Notes under the pieces: generated by a model
Told to the model about the DNA's origin: nothing
Seen by the model: the letters and a program-made list of their open reading frames with translations, nothing else
Database searches by the model: none
Source: Archegozetes longisetosus
Taxonomy: Eukaryota > Arthropoda > Arachnida > Sarcoptiformes > Trhypochthoniidae
Assembly: GCA_018873245.2 (NCBI GenBank)
Contig: JAEMBT020000006.1
Coordinates: forward strand, 3,257,855-3,321,854
Direction: 5' to 3'
DNA length: 64,000 nucleotides
Program-made: the position numbers and the translations under genes
Shown: positions 10,946 through 21,935 of the stretch, piece by piece
How positions within the stretch are numbered: position 1 is the stretch's first letter
How the letters are laid out: each line of letters begins with the position of its first letter

Positions 10946-12760
10946 CCTTTAGAATACATGTTTTGACCTCCAATTCTTGTGCAAACAAACTGAAGTGTTT
11001 ATAGTGTGCTAAATTTAACACAAAATATCATATCAGATAAAATATATCTTGCTGACTATTACTATTTCGGCCTCTAACGATTCCAGAATCAAATTGAATA
11101 ATATATTACGAGGAATATTGAAAAACATGGTCTAATCTCACTTGTTTTCAAATAAGCTGAAGGTCAATTTCATGCTTTAGAAGTTCAGCTCAAGCTCTAT
11201 TTACATTTTGAAATTTTGATCTAACTCGAAATATACAGTGGAGTCTCGTTATTTTGAAACCGCTTCTGCCAAAAACTTCGCTCAAGATAGTGACTTTTCA
11301 AAATATCCAGTATGTTGAAAAAAGTATAAAACAAAAGCCTCACTCAAAATTTAGCCTCCTCTTAAATAATTTCGAGATACCAGTTAAATAGAATTTTCAG
11401 TGTACTAAAGAATCAGACATATAAAATGCTGTGTTTAGAAACGCTGTATTTGATAATAATCCTTTAATGCGTGAGAGTTTGATATGTGTTTGAAATTTAA
11501 ACACTATTTGATAGATATGTCAATACAAAGAGGCGCACAATATTACACAGTGATGCAAAAAAACTAGTTCAAGTTACTGAGTATTTCAAAATAAGCGGTA
11601 TTTCAAAGTAAGCGGCTTCATAATTTCTAGTTTCTATTGTAACAATGTTTTTTAATTTCGTTATTTCTAAAGATTAAAGAGAACAACAGATTTGTGACTT
11701 GAAATTTATTTCAGACAAATCTTTTAAAACTTTTGAATAAAAAGTAACAAGAAAGAATGTACCCTGAGCTCAAGCTGAAGCTCATTTCAGATCAGTTTAT
11801 GTTCTTTACTAATCAGAAATAGAGCGATAATATTAAAAAAAATATATATATATATCTGCCAAAACCGTTGTAAACAAGTCGAAGATACGATTGAATTGTT
11901 ATTTTAATCGTTCAACGCAAATAATAAAACGAAAATATTTTTTTAATTTATAAGAACTGTTTTTTTCAGTCTAGACTCAATATCTGATAATAAATATAAA
12001 ATGAATATTTGGGCTGCAAAATTTTAAGTTTCATATCAACGCAGTTGAATTCCGTTGAAAAGAAAAATTGTTTTGTTCCACTTTTAGGCAAATTTCAGTA
12101 TTTTATTTACATCTTATAATCTAATCAAAAAACTTCAACACGATCAATGTTTGGTGCTCTCTTTTATTCCAAATTAATATTGAATCTTTTTGACAATAAG
12201 AATATGAATTCTGTCTGTTTCTTAACAATAATTTGTAGTTTTTACTACACGATTATCAGTTCATAAAAAGGGTAATACTCTCTTCAAATTATAGGGGTTT
12301 TGGATTTTTGTGTATTTTTAATAGAATAACTCCTCGTACTACTACCATAACTTTTATTCTGAAATTGAATGGATGCTGCATTAACATGTTAAGTGGCTGC
12401 ATTTTTCAATACTTTGACCAAAATAGACCATTCCAGTTCTAATTATTTAGTTACTATTGAAATGCATTGATTTAGCTTATTTTTGTTGGAATTAGTCAAG
12501 AGAACATAACCAAATCAGACTATAATCCTATATAAAACCAAGTGTTGTATGCGATAGCAGTTTTTCTAGGCACAAAAATGTCATTAGCACTAACAAAGCA
12601 AGCAATTATTGGATCGAAATAGATTACATTATTGTATTAGAAGTAAATACTATTAAAACATTAATTTATTATCAAAAATGAATTTCTAGGACACAATAAG
12701 CATATCAAATTTTCATTTTCTACACTAATAATTAGAATTTGATAACAGAATTACAAACCG
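10946..12760. other. Intergenic region with degenerate transposon pieces
   Basis: Contains the degenerate MITE at 11236-11639. A possible Tc1-like remnant near 12140-12195 has a frame reading INVWCSLLF, resembling the VWG block of Tc1 transposases. The rest is AT-rich and featureless. Confidence 0.35.
11236..11639. mobile_element. Degenerate mariner/pogo-type MITE
   Basis: Ends resemble each other as imperfect inverted repeats of about 31 bp: CAGTGGAGTCTCGTTATTTT on the left, and the complement of the AAGCGGCTTCATAATTTC end on the right. TA dinucleotides lie at both junctions. No coding capacity. Confidence 0.45.
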
Positions 12761-13820
12761 TATTTGTTGAAAGTTGACACAATATGACACAATATTATGT
12801 AAAATATAATTAAAATAGCCTAAAGATTTATAAATGAGAATATCTTTTAAAAACGAATTAAATTTAATATAATTTGATTAAAACATTTTAAAAGCATTGA
12901 AGTTTCATGTATGAGAATAAGTCTCAATTTAATTAATGCGACATTGCTTTTAATAAATTAGACTAAAAAAGTATTTAACGCATCTATTCATGGGAATAGA
13001 TTGCAAAAGTGATAGAAAATAGTGTCATTCTTGTTGAATAAGAATATATTTTTGACATCACATGAAAATGGCATTTTGCGATATAGTCAAGGAGCATTGT
13101 AAAACATTTTCATAACCATACTACAGTCGAACATCGGTTTTATGTACTCGTTGGGACCAAAAAACTTAGTACATAAAATCGGTGGTACATAAAATCCAGT
13201 TATGGCTGAAACGCATTAAAAAGTTACAAATAGTTCTTAAATAGTATGTTTATTTTAAATCAATGAGTTGCATTTAAGTACTGAGTAATCTTTGATTGTA
13301 TACAATTTTTTAGTATGATTTGACAAAATCGTTGACTCTATTCCTTGTAATTTATTGATGAGGTCCTGGTAAAGGTCTTCACTATCCCTATCACTATTTT
13401 AAAAACTAAAGTTCGTTGAAGACTAAAATTACTTTATAACTTAATCTCTGATAAAGCCTATTAATCTCCTTTGTTTAGTTCAAACGCAAACCTATACCTT
13501 TGTATTTTTGGCTCATTTACGAAAATTTCTAACTTAGTACATAGAATAGATGTTAAGCTAGAAGTGTAGAGGTTTTAAAAACAGGTACATAAATTCGATT
13601 TGTACATATAATTGATGTACACAAAATCCGAGGTTTTCTAATATTAAGTCAATGAAGGTTCTGCGGGGGATTTTAAACTAGTACATAACATCGATGGGTA
13701 CATAAAATCCCGGTACATAAAACCGATGTTCGACTGTATAAGAGTTGAAGTGTTTGTTATGAACATGAAAATTCAGATATTTTTTAGATTGACCATAGTC
13801 TTAAGGATTTAATTGATGTG
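12761..13820. repeat. Dispersed repeat A, copy 2 (inverted, contains a MITE)
   Basis: Reverse-complement match to 1-544 with the MITE 13124-13736 subtracted. It may extend past 13820, since copy 1 is cut by the window edge. Confidence 0.75.
13124..13736. mobile_element. Tc1/mariner-type MITE with TA target duplication
   Basis: A 613-bp non-coding element with 24-bp perfect terminal inverted repeats beginning CAGTCGAACATCGGTTTTAT. It is flanked by TA on both sides. Repeat A copy 1 (around 195-210) shows the unoccupied site with one TA, which proves the insertion and its boundaries. The internal motif GTACATAAAATC is repeated near both ends. Confidence 0.92.
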
Positions 13821-14142
13821 TTCAGACGAGAGATCGTAAAATTACTCTGTTTATCTTTAAATAATCGTCCAAATTACTTGATTAAGTTTGACTAGAATTT
13901 TTTTATCATTGCTCATTCTATCCTACTTCGCTTTATTATGTATGATTAAGGGTCATGTTAAGACACGCATCGATTCGGTCGGTGTCACGTATAATCTTTG
14001 CAATTGATTTGAGAAGATGTATAGCACATAAGTGCATGCTAAGTCTATTTTGAAGAACTTTTTGTCAATTGTATGTAATTTATAATGTACTCCTTACGAC
14101 TAAAAATCCAGAAACCCAAGGCATATTTTGAGAATTAATTTC

Positions 14143-14304
14143 TCAGACATCAACCCGATTGAACACTTATGAAGAATAATAAAGGATATTATTTAGAAGA
14201 ACAAAAAAATCTCAACTGTAGTTCGCGAAAATAAACCAAGTATGAGACAATTTATAATTAGACGTATAGGAGTCATCGAGCAAAAGTATGAAATAACGCA
14301 TTGA
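14143..14304 (+). pseudogene. Tc1-like transposase C-terminal fragment
   Basis: The frame reads SDINPIEHL, then a TGA where Tc1 transposases carry the conserved Trp, then a further stop, then a frame ending RRIGVIEQKYEITH. The NPIEHLW block surrounds the third catalytic residue of Tc1 DDE transposases. It is a decayed fragment; the N-terminal part may be the VWG-like piece near 12140, with repeat A copy 2 between them. Confidence 0.6.
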
Positions 14305-14648
14305 AAAGCGTACAACTGCAGAGGGAGAGCGAACTAAGTTGTCTTCTCTTTTTATTTGTAATAATTAGAATCAAATGCATTCTTGTGATAAATTTCAGGT
14401 CAGAACATTGTAATATTTATTAAAAACTTTGCGCTTACCTTTCCGAGTTTTTTTGTCGAGAGGTATATACCGTTTTACCGCGTTTTTTACTGCATGCAGT
14501 AATAGTCGAATTCAAATTATTTTTGTCCTCTCAAAATCTACTGTAGCTATACTTGAATATAACTGCACCTCTCAAAAACACATATAATTGTACTCCTTTT
14601 TAAAGGCATACATATAAGAGCACGTTAAATATTTTAATGAATAACTTA

Positions 14649-15222
14649 CAATGCGGATCCGACTATTGTCGCAAAAATTTCAATCTAAATCTTCAATAGA
14701 CTAATAGATTAGTTAATTTCATGAAAATGAAAATGAATGAAGAGATGTTTAAAACAAATACATTTTCTACAATGACTACATTGAACAAAACATTCATTAA
14801 TACAATTATCAATATTACAATCGATTTCAGAAAATTTAAAACAAATATCTCTTACATGCCTTAATTTATTTTGTAATTTCGAATTATTGATCTTTGAATT
14901 CTTAATTGAAATCAATGAAAAAAAATACCAATATATAATAATTTTAAAATGCAAAAATAAGTTACAGATGCGGATTCGATCCCACATGCGAAAGTATAGA
15001 AAAATATACAAGTCTTTAGTCGTTTGGGCCACTAAGCCTTAAATGAAATTGTTCACTAATACACTCCATTGATATTTTATGCAAACTTATAACCTTTAAT
15101 TTTGACCTATAACCTCGCGGTCAGCCTTTTAGATATACATAAAATTTTATGAAATTAACTAATCTATTAGTCTATTGAAGATTTAGATTGAAATTTTTGC
15201 GACAATAGTCGGATCCGCATTG
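14649..15222. mobile_element. PIF-like element with 74-bp perfect TIRs and TTA target duplication
   Basis: The 74 terminal bases are perfect inverted repeats, beginning CAATGCGGATCCGACTATTG, with TTA on both sides (14646-14648 and 15223-15225). A 3-bp TTA duplication is typical of PIF/Harbinger. The interior carries a tRNA-like segment (14965-15039, minus). A minus-strand frame downstream of it encodes a Cys/His cluster (C-x4-C-x3-C-x3-C-x2-C-x2-C, then several His) ending at 14709. That frame has no ATG in a sensible place, so expression is doubtful. The long identical TIRs suggest recent activity. Confidence 0.8.
14965..15039 (-). other. tRNA-like / SINE-head segment inside the TIR element
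   Basis: On the minus strand a 75-nt stretch starts AGGCTTAGTGGCC, which resembles the A box of Leu/Ser tRNAs. It ends GGGATCGAATCCGCATCTG, which resembles a B box with one change from GGTTCGAATCC. A T-stem can form only imperfectly and no acceptor stem is evident, so it is not a functional tRNA but looks like the pol III promoter head of a tRNA-derived SINE. Confidence 0.5.
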
Positions 15223-15887
15223 TTAGTAAAAATGAGTTTGAAATACATCAAATTAATATAAAAATTAATGAACGATCAGTGAACCTTCTATCACTTCTTG
15301 AGACTCTTTGGCATCACTCTCATCCTCTGTCAGACCTGTAAAGTGGCAAAATACACAAGAGCTCACTTTAGAGTCAACAGCTTTTTTAGCATTAACCTTT
15401 TTATTCTCTAGACTTGTACTAATGCTCTCTTACAATCATAGTCCCTTAAACTTATAATAATTTATTTATATACTACTCATCAATCCCCTAATGTCTAAAG
15501 TGTTATATTAATACATTGTAGTTTTTAGTAGTTACTGATCTTACTAATTGAACTAGTATGCGCGTATGCGCGCTATTAAGGCTTTAGTTTTTACTATCGG
15601 TTAGAATGCACCTCTCATTAAGGGAATCATTGTCCGCCAGTAAATAAACTCACTTTCGACTGCTCAAGGAGTGTTTGTGTTAGTGCGCACGAATCTCCTG
15701 GGAGATTGGTCCCATATTTTTCAACTGATTAAAAATTGCACTAAAGACCGGTCGGATCATCGTTTGGTCTGTCAGATAAAATACTTCCAATTAAGATGCA
15801 GTTATACTCGGATGTAACTGCATCCCTTCTCAAAAATCTTCAGATAAATGCATGCAGTTGAAAACGCGGTAAAACAGTAAGTACGGA

Positions 15888-16168
15888 ATTATAAATCATT
15901 TAATTTTAAGTTGAGCTCCATTTGATTAAAGTTATTTCATAACTATATAAATGATTTCCAGCAGAACAGATGACTGCATCACATTACAGAAAAAATGTTA
16001 TGGATTTGATTGAAAGCTAATTCCAACAATGGTTTTAATATAGTTAAACACCTTACAGACTAAACTTTTGTTCTTATTATGAAGAAAACCGTTTTTCAGT
16101 AAAAACCGAAGAATTATATTAAATGCATTTTATCTCTTATTACAATTTATATACAGCGTTGACGTAGT
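15888..16168. repeat. Dispersed repeat B, copy 2 (inverted)
   Basis: Reverse complement of 4147-4425. It starts about 10 bp after the right end of the element 14470-15877. Confidence 0.7.
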
Positions 16169-16870
16169 AAAATTGACCATATTTTAAAGACTAGGAAAAC
16201 TATAAATTTATTAATGACATTATAGAAATTTTTGCAATAACCTAAAATTGAATTAGAATCTAGCATTTTATAAGTTGAATTTCGAATAAATATTTAGCTT
16301 AAAGATTTGAATTCAGAAATAATCATATTTTGACAAAAGCAGTATTAATCTTTTAGTCGATTTTAAATCGATTTTAAGCAGAAATGATTTCATAATTGTT
16401 TACTAATAATATCTCGAGAAAATTGTTGCACTTGAAAGTACACGTAATTAAGAGTTAGTCCAACAGTTACTCGAACATAGTTTGGCACAACTTAAAATAA
16501 ATGCAAATAATTTATAGAATCATAGCTACATTGAGTTTGCAAATCCCTTTCCCTCTTAATAAGTGTTAAACTTCTTTAATGTCAGTAAACAAACTAATGA
16601 GCTCAAACGTTCCTCTATATTAAGATGAATTAATTAATCGAAGGTATTGTTAGAGTCCTCTTTGAAGCATTTTTACGTCACTACTGTTATGTTAAGTATT
16701 TACTATAGTAGTACTTTCCACTAACAAATTAATAGGACCACCAGAAATATAAAAATAGCAAATTCATACAGAAATAAAGGAGTACTTAAAGTATGATTTG
16801 TTGAGTGACATTAAAGGGGTATAACACTTATTAAGGGTAAAAGAGATTTGTAAATTATATAAAATTATAT
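16169..16870. other. Intergenic, nothing recognised
   Basis: AT-rich, no open frame of note, no repeat recognised by eye. Confidence 0.4.
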
Positions 16871-16878
16871 ATTTTGAC

Positions 16879-17586
16879 TAGAGTTAAAAGTTTTAGGCAG
16901 CCTAACCTCAAGTTTGGTCTTAGGTTGAGCCTAAGCCTAAACTTTTCCTAATTGTGAAGCCTAAAGAACAGACCTAAGACTATGAAGTTATGAGGAGGCT
17001 AAGCCTACAGCCTAAGCCTTGGTCTGGTTAGGTTAACCTCTTGGTCTCCAAATATAAAAATTATTGAAAATAAATAAAATTCTCCAAAACGAAATCAAAA
17101 GATTTCTTTCTAATAGCATAGTACCACAGTATCAAATTACAAATTTTGCAATTCAGTGTTGAAATTTTTTGCAATTTCAGCCACAAGTTTTCTAGTGAGT
17201 AGGTATTCTCAAAAGCTAGAGATTTGGTAACTTAAAGAGGCAATCGTTTGAATAAGTAAACTATTAAAACATTGATGCTTTTAGAATCATGGTTGAACAT
17301 TTTTAATGATTAATGTGAACATTACTTTCTTTTGTATTTTAACTGTATCTAGTTAAGAATACATGATAAATCAATTGTCATTTGCTCAGCTAATAAAGAA
17401 TATATATAAGAAGTTTCTCACATGGGAGACTAAGAGGTTAGACTGAGGTTAAGGCTTTTGGTCTGAGGTTAAGCCTAAAGACTAAGAGGTTGAGAACAAC
17501 CTAAGACTACAGACTACGCTATCTTATAGTCTTCCAGCCTAAAGGCTACGCCTTAGGCTTAGTCTTAGGCTTGATTTTTAACTCTA
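16879..17586. mobile_element. hAT-type MITE with CCTAAG-like internal repeats
   Basis: Termini TAGAGTTAAAA and TTTTAACTCTA are inverted. They are flanked by the 8-bp duplication ATTTTGAC (16871-16878) and ATTCTGAC (17587-17594), with one mismatch. Both inner flanks are packed with hexamer-like words such as CCTAAG, GCCTAA and TTAGGC in alternating orientations. Non-coding. Confidence 0.8.
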
Positions 17587-17594
17587 ATTCTGAC

Positions 17595-18246
17595 AAATAT
17601 TTTAAAGCCCAGTAATGCAAATTTGAAAACTAAATGGGTAAAACATTTAAAGAATAATAAAAAATTTAAACTGAAAATTAAGCAAACTTTGGGAAGTATT
17701 CAAATTTAATTTTTATTTTAATACAACAAAATTAATTTCGTGTGTACATTTTATCAATTAAACACTTCATATGTACCAAATTGATTGATGCGAAAATATT
17801 TTGCAGCACGATAGCTCTTAACTTAATTCAATGGATAAGGAAATGAATACAATTTTTGAGTACAATGAGGCACAATTTAATTTTAAAATAACGATGAACT
17901 TTAGAAGCCTTTAGTGTATTCATGAAATTTGCTAATAATCAGAAATAGTTTAAATCTGTGTTCTTGTGATCAGATGTTCGTATGAAACACTTGACCGCGA
18001 TTTATAGAAAGAACCTTTTCTCAAATTTTTGATTGAAAACTGAATGTGGTTTTCTTGATTAGAGTAAACAAATTGTCAAATTCAAAATTCTTTAAAAGAT
18101 GATTCGTTTTTGTATATTTAGGATATTTTATTGTTCAGCAAGATATATATCTTGCGAATCGTTTAAGTATGTGAGTGAAACTCTTATAACTTTTAACTTC
18201 ATTTCGCTTTAACAAATTGGATAATCTTAAGTACATTAAAATAAGT
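17595..18246. other. Intergenic, nothing recognised
   Basis: AT-rich sequence downstream of the ionotropic receptor remnant. No feature supported. Confidence 0.4.
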
Positions 18247-19550
18247 CTAACCCATAATTAAACGCATATTATTGAGAATTCGTTGCAAAACTGACTTTGG
18301 ACGAGAATATAGATAAGCCATCGTCAATAATTCCAATACAATAACAACGACACAAATACTTATAGCCATCACATATGAGAGAAAAATTCCCTCATTTCAG
18401 TCATATTCAATGCACCGAATTCGTAGACATTTGTGTCGATTTTAACTGTGATTTCAGGTTCAAATCCCTTAGGTTTAAGTGATTTTCTGACTTCATACTC
18501 ATATATTCCGCTCTCGACCAAACGAGTTATTCTTAAATTGATCAGAACTGATAAGAAAATTGAAAAAATCATTTTATGATTACTCACATGACATCCAATT
18601 TTGTTCTCAAAGTAACATTAAGTCGAGGAGAGGTTCCAATGAAATGGGGTTTGATTCCAGTTCCAGATTCGGAAATATGGAAATCGTAGCCTTCATTGAA
18701 TCGATTGAACAAATTCAATTTATTAGCATTTTTGTAATAATGCAATACTGTGTGATCGGTAGAAAACACTTCTTTTCCTTTAAGTACTTTTGCAAAGTAT
18801 CTTGTAGCTGTATTGTCACTGGATATAAACTCGAACGGGTCCATAAGTATTGCTCTCTTCCTGAAATCTTGAGCCATCGCTGAATCGTCATATGTAATGA
18901 AGTCGGCCATATCAAAGAAGTCAAAAGTTCTGATCTTCATCTCTTTCCACTGAGGATTAGTGTGTAAGTCATTCCATGAATTGATTTTATCAATTGGTTG
19001 AGGTTTCACCAATAAGTCCCATAAATGTCCTGAGAATGCAGCCAACAATAGGTTACACACTAAAAGCCAAAGTCCTCCAAATCCTCTCTCAAGCGGTCCA
19101 TTTGGTTGAGTTGCGAAATAATCTGATAAAATTATTGAACAATACCTCCAAATATAGTCGAAAAACCATTTAAGAGATCCTTTCTTCAGACATATGATAA
19201 GTGAGATGACAACGATAGAGATTGCAATGCAATAATACACTTCAATATCGAAACACGTGACACTCAAATAAAGGCCGTTTATCTAAATCAACTTCAACGT
19301 TAACAATTGTGGAAAAGCATTCTTTCCAACTGTCTGTTACGTACTTTTCTTTGTGACTGATAAAATCACCCCCTTCTCTAAATACCCGATTTGACGTGAA
19401 ATCATTCCTCCAAATCGATAAACTAAATTGTTTACCTGGGTGGGACACAACGAATACAAGAATATGTGAGGCCACTCAGTTGCAGGATCCTTAATGATGT
19501 ATTCGGCGAAATATCTTTCGTTGTCTTTGACATGTGATAAAAGCTTCACA
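18247..19550 (-). pseudogene. Ionotropic receptor (IR-type glutamate receptor relative), frameshifted
   Basis: Segments on the minus strand build the ligand-gated channel half of an IR. A ligand-lobe stretch starts after the acceptor at 19551-19552 (KDNERYFAEYIIKDPATE), then changes frame near 19470 into FVVSHPGKQFSLSIWRNDF. The exon 18588-19282 holds M1 (YYCIAISIVVISLIICL), the pore and M2/M3 region (WLLVCNLLLAAFSGHLW) and most of S2. A 56-bp phase-2 intron (18532-18587) joins it to ITRLVESGIYEYEV. The last helix AISICVVVIVLELL and tail end at TAG 18247-18249, but only after a second frame change near 18376-18385, where TCTC appears in place of TC. Upstream exons were not found. IRs mediate olfactory or contact sensing. 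Two frame breaks and missing 5' exons indicate a pseudogene, unless the assembly has indel errors. Confidence 0.75.
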
Positions 19551-20656
19551 CTAGAGATTAAAGTAAAGCTTAATTTCAATGAATTGGGGATCTATTAGTT
19601 TAGGAGAATTAGCTCGAGATTCATTGGAAAGCTTAGAACTTTATTTGAATATGTACTTTAAATTTTAATGTCAGAATTTTTTCCTGCAGTAAATTATGAA
19701 CTTCAGTATATATTCTATTAAAAGTACACAATTTTCCATCATCATAATTGATAAAGTTGTAAACAAAGAATTCTATTTTAGCATAACCCTTTTGCAGCTA
19801 TTGTATATTAAATTTGAATTTTTAAATAGCTTCTGAATATATTTTCTATAGCTCAAATTGTTTTACATCCATGTTATCAAAATTTTGTCTGGAAAATATA
19901 CTGTCCACTCATTAGTTTGGACCAAAATCCTGCTGCTAACATTTTTCTGTCGATTTAGCCTATGTGGAGCGGATCCCGTGGACCTTTACTTATGATCTCT
20001 ACTTTTTAAGAAGGCACAAAAATAATGTCTATTTATTACATACTTAAAAACATGAAAATTTTGTGAAAGTTATAATAAAATATTAGATATTGTAATGATA
20101 ACTTTAAAGATTACTTTTATATTACGATAAAACTTCATCACTACAATGGTTAACAACGATTTGAAGGATTTCAAACGAAAATCAATTGCAATGGACTCAA
20201 GATGAGACTAGTGATGGAAAATTTTCAGAAATTTTTTTTGATGAAAAACTTTCTAGAAAGTTTCTCGGGACTATTTTTCCTACGCCGTGATTATTTTGAA
20301 TGCCAAAACCAAAATAAGTGATATCTCGAATATTTAAAAGTAGCTATCAATTAAAGTATTATCTCAATTAAAACATAATTTTGAGCTGAAAAAATGGAAA
20401 ATTTCTGGAAAGTTTCTCAATGAGTCTTATTCTGAAATTTTCTTTTTGCAACACTATTTCCGACATAGAAATTAAGCTTTATTATTTTGGGCCAATATTC
20501 AAATCAATTAATTAATATTTTATTTTATTAAACTTTATAAATAATAAACCTTTTGAGTAATAATTTGAAAATTAATTGAAGCAATAGTGTCTAACAATGA
20601 TTTTAAGCCAAACATTAAAATTTAATTTTGAATAACTTAATCGTCGCCATAACCAG
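19551..20656. other. Intergenic with a possible hAT-like MITE
   Basis: 20209-20456 begins TAGTGATGGAAAATTT and ends with the inverse TTTTTGCAACACTA, resembling other hAT-type MITEs here, but the flanking 8-mers (GATGAGAC, TTTCCGAC) agree poorly. No exons of the receptor were recognised here. Confidence 0.35.
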
Positions 20657-21014
20657 CAGTGCGTTTCAGAAAGGAATCGGATCTTAAAATCTTTAAGATC
20701 GGATTTTTCGCAAAGATCGGACCGGTTTTAGAGTTAAGATTTTTCTGTTTCATAAAAAAGTTAAGAAAAATCTTAAATTCAGTGAACGATCTTAAGATTG
20801 AAACAGATTTAAGATTGCATTTCTGACAAATGGCCGCCAAATGTTATAAGTTTAGCTAATAGAAAGTCAATTGTCTTTAATAAACTTCACCTAAAACTGT
20901 AAAAATTTATGTTAAATTGACTATAAGGTATGAATAACTGAAATAATGATAAATAATGGAGTAAATAATTAGTCATTATTTGAATCGTGAATTAAGTGAT
21001 TTTATTGATAATTA

Positions 21015-21770
21015 ATGGACCGTAAAGGAAAATCTACAACTAAAAGAAAACCTAATTTTAATGCAGAAGAGATCAAAGAACTGGTCGATGCATATAATGA
21101 AAAACAGTCAATAATTGAGTCCAAGGTTTTTATACAATACTTTAAATACTATATAAAATACTTATCAAATCAATAGTTTTTAAACAGTATTTCAAATACC
21201 GATATGACAAATGCTTGGATTGAGGTTACGAATCGAATCAACGCAGTCAATGAGAGCGGATTCAAGCGGTCAATCAATGAAATTAAGAAAAAATACATAA
21301 CATTTAAATCGGAAACTAAAGCTAAGGCGGCGGTCATTGCTTCACATTCTCGTCAGACCGGCGGCGGACCTCCGACTGATGTGACTGAAGTCGCTGTCAT
21401 TAATACTATTAATCCTGAACTCATTACTGGTATTCGAAACGGATTTGATAGCGAAATGTCTGAATACTATCCGAATGACAATACTATTGAATTGATAACC
21501 AGTGACGAACAGATCTGTGATTCAAATCTAGTATCGAATCAATCGTTCAGTCAAATACCGGAAACTAAACAACAAACTAAACGTAAAAAACATAACTTAA
21601 TTGATAATCAGTCAAAAATTTCTGATTTGAGTCAACAAATGCTTGTCTTCGAGAAGCAAAAGATTCACTTAAAAAAACAAAAATTAAATTTAATGAAAAT
21701 CCAAATTAGTCTTCAAATGAAAGTATTGAAGTCTAAATATATTGATATTTCCGATGAAAAAAACTATTAG
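21015..21770 (+). CDS. Myb/SANT-like DNA-binding protein of the Harbinger element
   Basis: Exon 1 21015-21125 and exon 2 21177-21770, joined by a 51-bp phase-0 intron (donor AAG/GTTTTT, acceptor CAATAG), give about 234 residues. The joined N-terminal region reads FNAEEIKELVDAYNEKQS, then SNTDMTNAWIEVTNRIN, then a basic stretch around RSINEIKKKYITFKSETK, which is the trihelix/MADF-like Myb module of Harbinger accessory proteins. The C-terminal part is Gln/Lys-rich and probably coiled-coil (SDLSQQMLVFEKQ). In studied Harbinger elements this partner carries the transposase to the nucleus and to the element ends. No stop or frameshift interrupts it, unlike the transposase next to it. Confidence 0.82.
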
Positions 21771-21935
21771 ATGATATTTTTATCGAATAAAATCAAAGGT
21801 TTAATCTTATGACAAATGATTTTGAAATACATTTTAATTAATTAGAAAAACTCTGCAAAACTAACTGATCTCTCATAAACCTGGCTTTCGGATTAAAATT
21901 CTGATAAATGTTTTCATTTTCATTACTTTCGTTAT

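Larger units (their letters stand above)
14470..15877. mobile_element. TIR element with TA junctions, host to a nested MITE
   Basis: Left end CCGTTTTACCGCGTTTT and right end (complement) CTGTTTTACCGCGTTTT, continuing into ACTGCATGCA on both sides, about 30 bp of inverted repeat with mismatches. TA flanks both ends (14468-14469 and 15878-15879). Subterminal parts share further words such as ATACTYGRATRTAACTGCA. The element 14649-15222 is nested inside. No transposase seen. Confidence 0.6.

Noticed and set aside
9802..10966. Three plus-strand frames opposite the secreted-protein gene
   Set aside because: Antisense shadows; the minus strand has signal peptide, intron and TATA box.
14709..15032. 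107-codon Cys-rich frame as a real protein gene
   Set aside because: Its apparent start is GTG within the tRNA-like segment and there is no ATG context; kept only as part of the mobile element description.
14965..15039. Functional tRNA gene
   Set aside because: B box and T-stem imperfect, no acceptor stem, and located inside a TIR element.
19242..19475. Whole 77-codon frame as receptor exon
   Set aside because: Only the first part (to about 19386) fits the ligand-binding region; the remainder leads to a stop before M1 and is better explained as intron.
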